From Grimontia kaedaensis (GTDB lineage: Bacteria > Pseudomonadota > Gammaproteobacteria > Enterobacterales > Vibrionaceae), in the NCBI RefSeq assembly GCF_023746615.1, contig NZ_CP082275.1, positions 2,232,001 to 2,296,000 of the forward strand: a stretch of DNA of 64,000 nucleotides, read 5' to 3'. Position 1 is the stretch's first letter, and the number at the start of each line of letters is the position of its first letter. Of this stretch, positions 59,366-64,000 are shown one piece after another. Both the position numbers and the translations under genes were made by a program. The notes beneath the pieces are model-generated. The model had not been told where the DNA came from, made no database searches, and worked only from the letters and a program-made list of their open reading frames with translations.

Positions 59366-61192
59366 TTACTTGCGATCTTGGTCGAAGTCGCCATGGAAAT
59401 GACCATGATCTGCCACTTCACGTGACGCAGATTTGATCTTCTCACCAATACGGTGCTCGTGTTCATGATCATGTCCGTCATGAACGGCCAAGGTTCTCAG
59501 CGTACGAGTTTCTGGTGCTGCATCCTGTTGGTTTTTGTCATCAGCATACAGGTCTTCACTCATCGCATAGAAGGTTGCCACGTAAGCCAGTGCTCGCGAG
59601 TTCATCTCCATCGCAACGCTGTTGACGTTGTTGATGTCATCACACGCCTGGTGGTAACACTTATCGTAGGCGACATCCACTTCACCGCCAAACTGTTCTA
59701 CTTCCTCTGCTGATTTGGTTTTCTCAGCACCGGTGAACAAGCCACCAAATGCAATGCCCCAGTCTGCAAAGCCTGAGTAGTCAGAGCGCTTAGACAACGC
59801 CTGAGGAACCGTCACTTCGTCTTTGTCAGTAAAGAACTCGTTAAACAGGCCTTCAATATGACCTGTGCCTTCCGGCGGCTCGAAGTCACCTGGGTAGGCG
59901 TTGTCAGGGCTGTCTTTGGTGTCAGATAAATCGCCATCCATGACGCCATAGATGTAGTTAGGTGACGCAATCATGTCGAAGTTGAGGTACATCTTAATCG
60001 GGTTGATTTCGAGGTAACGCGCTTCGACCATCTCACGCTGTTCATCCGTTAGCTCACTCGGGTCAGAAATACCCAACTCTTCCATGATTTGCGCTTGCGC
60101 ATCCGCGTAGTAAGCGCCAAACACTTCGCCTGTGTAGTATTCAGAACCCACAAGGCCTGCTTCTTCCGCAGCCCACCAAGCAAAACGCACTTTATTTTTC
60201 TGGGTGACTGGCAGTCGCTTCATTTTCTTCTTGAGGCGGATGGCATATTCTAGAATCGCCGCTGAACCAGACCCGTTATCCTGAATACCCGGGCCCTCAG
60301 GTACAGAATCCAAGTGCGCACCAACCATCACAATTTGGTCAGGGTCACCCGCTTTGGTTTCAGCCAATACGTTTTCCGTTACCACAACTTCATCCTGTGT
60401 CTGGACAGACAGTGCTGCGGTAATCGCGCCCGATTCCAATGCGTCATACCAGCCTTTACCCAAGTCGTAACGCGCGCCAAACGCTGGAATAGTGGCTGCA
60501 GAGTCGCTACCTAAGGTGCCGTTAACCACACCTTTGCGCCCTTCGTCATTGCCTTGGTTGAAAACAATTACGCCTACTGCGCCAGCATTTTCAGCATTCA
60601 CAACTTTGGAATCAAACGTACAGCCACCCCGCTGGATAACAGCCACTTTTCCAGTTACATCAACACCTTCAAAGTCTGAGGCTTCACAGCCATCGGTATC
60701 GTCATAGTCAGGCGAATCAAAATTAAAGTCGGGAGTAACAAAAGCGATGTCTGCACTAATTGCGCCATCTGAACTACCTGAATAAGACATGGCCGCATAG
60801 TCTGCTGGAATATCATCAGTCGCATCACGAACATGCACCAGTTGCTGTCCGTTAACGCTCAAAGTTGTGCCATCAAGCTCAACCCAACTACGGAAATCAA
60901 ATTCCTGTAGGGTGACTTCATAGCCATGCTTCTCAAGCGTTTTCATGATGTAGTCTGCGGAATTCTCATAACCGTCAGTCCCTGCTGCACGGGTGATGGA
61001 ATTACCATCCGGCGTTGGAACAGAAGCCGCTTCCAGCGCCTCCAGATGGTCAAACAGGTTTTTCTCTTTCATCGCTTTACTGACTTTGTTTGCAACCCAC
61101 CTTGGATCTTCACAGCCTGCAAAGCCTGTTAGTAGTGCTGCACTCATTGCAATCACTACAAATTTTTTACCACTAACGTTGAATGTTTTCAT
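59366..61192 (-). CDS. M28-family metallopeptidase lipoprotein with PA domain
   Basis: A 608-residue envelope aminopeptidase-like protein. A lipoprotein signal (AALLTGFAGC, Cys27) is followed by a protease-associated domain (about residues 165-265, with GGCTFDSKVVNAENAGAVG) and the M28 zinc peptidase core: His293/Asp295 in GAHLDSVPEG, Asp305 in IQDNGSGS, Glu343/344 in WWAAEEAGLVG, and CYHQACDD further on. The C-terminus has His-rich runs (HDGHDHEHEHR, DHGHFHGDF), possibly metal-gathering. It probably releases amino acids from peptides at the cell surface. Confidence 0.9.
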   Translation of the reverse strand: MKTFNVSGKKFVVIAMSAALLTGFAGCEDPRWVANKVSKAMKEKNLFDHLEALEAASVPTPDGNSITRAAGTDGYENSADYIMKTLEKHGYEVTLQEFDFRSWVELDGTTLSVNGQQLVHVRDATDDIPADYAAMSYSGSSDGAISADIAFVTPDFNFDSPDYDDTDGCEASDFEGVDVTGKVAVIQRGGCTFDSKVVNAENAGAVGVIVFNQGNDEGRKGVVNGTLGSDSAATIPAFGARYDLGKGWYDALESGAITAALSVQTQDEVVVTENVLAETKAGDPDQIVMVGAHLDSVPEGPGIQDNGSGSAAILEYAIRLKKKMKRLPVTQKNKVRFAWWAAEEAGLVGSEYYTGEVFGAYYADAQAQIMEELGISDPSELTDEQREMVEARYLEINPIKMYLNFDMIASPNYIYGVMDGDLSDTKDSPDNAYPGDFEPPEGTGHIEGLFNEFFTDKDEVTVPQALSKRSDYSGFADWGIAFGGLFTGAEKTKSAEEVEQFGGEVDVAYDKCYHQACDDINNVNSVAMEMNSRALAYVATFYAMSEDLYADDKNQQDAAPETRTLRTLAVHDGHDHEHEHRIGEKIKSASREVADHGHFHGDFDQDRK

Positions 61193-61566
61193 TTGTGTCG
61201 TCCTTTTTAATTGACGCCATCAGTCAAACATTCACATCAATAATCTTCCAGAAAATCGCTTTATTAAACTTTTGTTAACGGAAAGGGTGTCACAATTTCT
61301 CACTGAAAAGAGAAAAAGCTTTCACTAGAAATATATGAACAGTTCAAGAGGCAGATTTTACTTAATAAGATAACACTGTAAGAAAAATAAATCAGCACTG
61401 CATTTTAGTTATTTATTTAAACAGACATCTTTATATATGGATATAACATTACAATTTCAACAAATTTAATAAACATCATAAAGCATTAAAATGCAAAATT
61501 CCAATTGGTATATTCACTTTCTGACGTTTATCAATTCTGACTTAAACAATTATCATACAAGATAAA
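61193..61566. other. AT-rich intergenic region
   Basis: About 370 bp of AT-rich sequence holds the presumed promoter of the M28 gene. No gene or strong repeat was seen. Confidence 0.5.
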
Positions 61567-62046
61567 CTAGCTCTCTTTGTGCAACTTCGCCCGCATGATG
61601 TGTTGCGGACCAACGGGACCACCGAGGTAGAGCTCTCCGGTATCCTCGAATCCACCTTTCATGTAAGTCTGATAGGCGACTTCATTCTTACAATTCACAG
61701 TGAGATAAACCCACGTAAAAGTCTTAAATTCTTCACTAATTGAACTTGCTAATATAGAGACCGTCTTTTTTCCAATTCCTTTTCCTTGATACCGACGATC
61801 AATAGCAAAACTTCTGAGTCCTACCCCGGTATTATTTTTACCTAATACCTCCGAGTGAAAATCATTATCTATTTTGAAATATCCAACTAGAGTGTCACCC
61901 TTGGAAATAACAAACCTAACAATATTCGCTTCGGTATCAGAGACGAAATTTTCTGGTGACGCAGTAAACTTGACTTGTTCTTCTTCCAACAAGATAGCGA
62001 GCACGTCTATCTCATCTTCTTGTTTGAATTTCCTAATCGTTATCAT
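61567..62046 (-). CDS. GNAT family N-acetyltransferase
   Basis: A 159-residue acetyltransferase. The acetyl-CoA loop is visible as LRSFAIDRRYQGKGIGKKT (about residues 77-95), with VYLTVNCKNEVAYQTYMKGGF at the C-terminal strand and helix. The acceptor is unknown. The base composition is richer in A and T than the neighbours, which may hint at transfer. It lies 56 bp from a minus-strand frame of doubtful status. Confidence 0.82.
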   Translation of the reverse strand: MITIRKFKQEDEIDVLAILLEEEQVKFTASPENFVSDTEANIVRFVISKGDTLVGYFKIDNDFHSEVLGKNNTGVGLRSFAIDRRYQGKGIGKKTVSILASSISEEFKTFTWVYLTVNCKNEVAYQTYMKGGFEDTGELYLGGPVGPQHIMRAKLHKES

Positions 62047-62101
62047 TTTAAACCCTTTAATCTTATACCCTATATGAATATCAGAAGTCTGTGTTTACGT
62101 T

Positions 62102-62490
62102 TTATTTTTTACCTAAAAAATCTATAGACACTTGAAACCTTTCCATGCCGAATTCCTTCAGACTACTCAAAACTAGACCATACTTATTCATGAATAAGAA
62201 ACCTGTCGGATTTACGAGAGCCAGCAGTGAAAGCCATTGAGTTCTCTCATTACCACGCACTCTCAGTGGTAACATTTTCAGGCTAACACGCATTTTTGAA
62301 GCTCAGAGTCGGTTTGATAGAAAACTCTCATAAAAACTTCAATCTTTTGCTCTTTAAACCACTCATGAAAAGGTTCCAATTCTTTCACTTTTGGAGCTGG
62401 TATTACGCGGCATATACGGACATGAAAGCAAATATATTCATACGGATACGACCCATTCTCTTCACGATATTTGGGTTTGCTATCAGCCAC
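62102..62490 (-). other. Two overlapping short minus-strand frames of doubtful status
   Basis: One frame (62278-62490) encodes ELEPFHEWFKEQKIEVFMRV and ends LQKCVLA. A second, shifted frame (62102-62293) continues with LPLRVRGNERTQWLSLL to FLGKK. They could be halves of one frameshifted gene, or chance frames. The first also overlaps the start of the MFS gene on the other strand, which argues against its upper part. No family was recognised. Confidence 0.25.
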
Positions 62491-64000
62491 AACCTCTTTT
62501 TTGTCATGCTACCTATTCGCATGAAGGAAAACGGCTATCCGACAGCCGATATCGGTCTGGCAATGAGTATGTTTGCTGTAGGCGCAATTTGTGCCGGACT
62601 GTTTGGCTCCAGAGCAGTGCTCCGTGCCGGACACATTCGTGCATTTGCTTCAATGGCAGCGACGCTTTCCATCGTTTCTGTCGTCCACAGCTATACCACG
62701 GACATCGCCGTCACGGCCGCTTTGCGCGCGGTTGCGGGGTTTTGTTATGTAACCTCATTCATCACGCTGGAAAGCTGGCTGAATGTACTCAGTGACCGCA
62801 GCAACCGGGGGCGCGTTTACGGCACATATCAAATCTGCTTTGCTATCGGTTTCGGTACGGCACCTTTTCTTTTCAGTGCGTTTAATGAGAACGACCCTAG
62901 ACTTTTTGGTGTGATTTCCGTTTTTCTGTGTGTGTCACTCATCATTATGTCGATGAGTCGCTTACCTGCACCCGAATTGCCCAAAAAAGCCGTTCCTATT
63001 TCACTGAAAAAGCTCTGGCAATACTCTCCTTCAGGAACATTGGCCTGCTTTTGTGCCGGATTAATTAACGCTGCCAGCGTTTCGCTTATTTCGCTTTACG
63101 CCTATAGCAAGGGCATATCTGGCATTTGGCTATCTTTGATTCTGGGTTCTTATCAAATGGGCGGCTTGCTAACTCAGTTTCCAACAGGTTGGCTGGCTGA
63201 TCGCTATGACAAACGTGTCGTGGCATCAGGCCTTATGTTTATGGGGATTATCAGCAACAGTCTGATCGTATTGGATAACTTCTATCCCTACCCGATTGAA
63301 ATTCTCGCAGTACTGTTCTGGATTTCAGGCGGTTCTGGCGTAGCCTTATTCCCACTCGCCGTCACTCAGGTGTTTGACCATATTGATTCAAAAGAAGCTA
63401 TGCCAGCCACCAGCACGATGCAAATCTTACTCGGCGTCGGCGGTGTTATTGGTCCCATCGTAGCCAGTTTCCTGATGAACGAATTCAGCGTGGTTTGGCT
63501 GTATTACTACATCATTACTGTCCATATCTTTGTGTTTGTGTTCCTCATGGCACGAAAACTCTTTGTGCGCACGGAAACCCTGCCTGCAGCCTCGACCTTC
63601 AAGGTCAACGTTCAACCTCTGGGTAGCTCTAGCGACTATGACCCAATGATGGACTTCAAAGATATCGACAAGGCTAACCCTGAGCTCAAACTTTTGATTG
63701 CAGCTCTTGGGCAAAACCCTTCAGACCCTGGCATTTTGATTCGACTTGCCCTTCAAGGCTCCTCGCTTAACGCTAATGACGTAGCAAAGAATATTGTGCT
63801 TGCTTACCCGAAACGAAGTGGTGACATGCTTCGCCACTTGATTGAGCAGTTCCCCAAACGGCGATTGGAAGTAGCTTACTCGCTTCATGACCTGTTCATA
63901 TTGAGGAAGGAGCGGATTAACAGCCTGCTGCAGGAAGCTTTGTTGGATGGCGCTTCAGAGGAAGAGGCGACGAAGATTAATGAGTTGTTGGACGACATCG
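62422..64000 (+). CDS. MFS transporter with long C-terminal extension, partial at window end
   Basis: The frame is open from the ATG at 62422 to the window edge (526 codons so far). It begins with a twelve-helix MFS carrier (FGFAISHNLFFVMLPIRM; loop ending GRVYGTYQICFAIGFG; TGWLADRYDKRVVASG), of the YcaD-like kind. After about residue 390 it continues with a soluble helical tail of at least 135 residues (NPELKLLIAALGQNPSDP, HLIEQFPKRRLEVAYSLHDL, RKERINSLLQEALLDGASEE). The substrate and the role of the tail are unknown. The ribosome site is weak. Confidence 0.82.
   Translation, partial: MKANIFIRIRPILFTIFGFAISHNLFFVMLPIRMKENGYPTADIGLAMSMFAVGAICAGLFGSRAVLRAGHIRAFASMAATLSIVSVVHSYTTDIAVTAALRAVAGFCYVTSFITLESWLNVLSDRSNRGRVYGTYQICFAIGFGTAPFLFSAFNENDPRLFGVISVFLCVSLIIMSMSRLPAPELPKKAVPISLKKLWQYSPSGTLACFCAGLINAASVSLISLYAYSKGISGIWLSLILGSYQMGGLLTQFPTGWLADRYDKRVVASGLMFMGIISNSLIVLDNFYPYPIEILAVLFWISGGSGVALFPLAVTQVFDHIDSKEAMPATSTMQILLGVGGVIGPIVASFLMNEFSVVWLYYYIITVHIFVFVFLMARKLFVRTETLPAASTFKVNVQPLGSSSDYDPMMDFKDIDKANPELKLLIAALGQNPSDPGILIRLALQGSSLNANDVAKNIVLAYPKRSGDMLRHLIEQFPKRRLEVAYSLHDLFILRKERINSLLQEALLDGASEEEATKINELLDDI

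Overview
The window looks like a chromosomal segment of a marine gammaproteobacterium of the Vibrionaceae. The reasons are the Vibrio-type integron integrase with VCR-like attC sites, the block order fumarase-pabB-nudL-sdaC-sdaA, the nfsA/grxA/ybjL cluster, and varA(uvrY)-uvrC-pgsA. A Grimontia, Enterovibrio or Photobacterium-like genome would fit, but the genus cannot be fixed from sequence reading alone. No rRNA, tRNA or CRISPR array was recognised.

Left flank (1-9.2 kb): the end of a chemoreceptor, a truncated nitronate monooxygenase, two adjacent GH17 beta-1,3-glucan hydrolases behind a perfect 20-bp palindromic operator, a GNAT enzyme, a quinone-reductase-like gene broken by one stop codon, a LysE-type exporter, a DinB protein, a 266-bp repeat, a P-loop kinase-like protein, pyrC with a PurR-type box, and a 2-oxoglutarate/Fe(II) dioxygenase.

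Decayed zone (9.2-13.5 kb): minus-strand accessory genes without clear attC sites, including a KptA fragment, a frameshifted TfoX C-domain gene and a Nudix gene with an internal stop. It reads as an old end of the integron or a neighbouring graveyard of foreign genes.

Chromosomal integron (about 13.5-31.2 kb): intI lies at 30268-31230 (+), attI at about 30057, and at least 18 attC sites run leftwards. The cassettes, almost all on the minus strand, carry enzymes (GNAT, HIT, SAM methyltransferase, VOC, RidA, metallopeptidase, sugar isomerase-like, histidine phosphatase) and small membrane or exported proteins. Four insertion sequences (IS3 family, IS10-like IS4 family, two IS110/IS1111-type) all sit inside attC sites. 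The TAA stop of eight cassette genes is formed by the attC core itself.

Right flank (31.4-64 kb): class I fumarase, pabB, nudL, the serine uptake/deamination pair sdaC and sdaA, an ECF-type sigma factor, an OFA-type MFS carrier, a second copy of the 266-bp repeat, nfsA, a SnoaL-like secreted protein, a LuxR-type regulator, a truncated Fe-alcohol dehydrogenase, grxA, ybjL, a PhoP/PhoQ-like two-component system, the uvrY-uvrC-pgsA operon, a glutamine amidotransferase, a sulfotransferase, an MFS carrier, hydroxyisourate hydrolase, two tandem cytochrome P460-family proteins divergent from an AraC regulator, two lipoproteins (one an M28 peptidase with PA domain), a GNAT enzyme, and an MFS carrier running off the window end.
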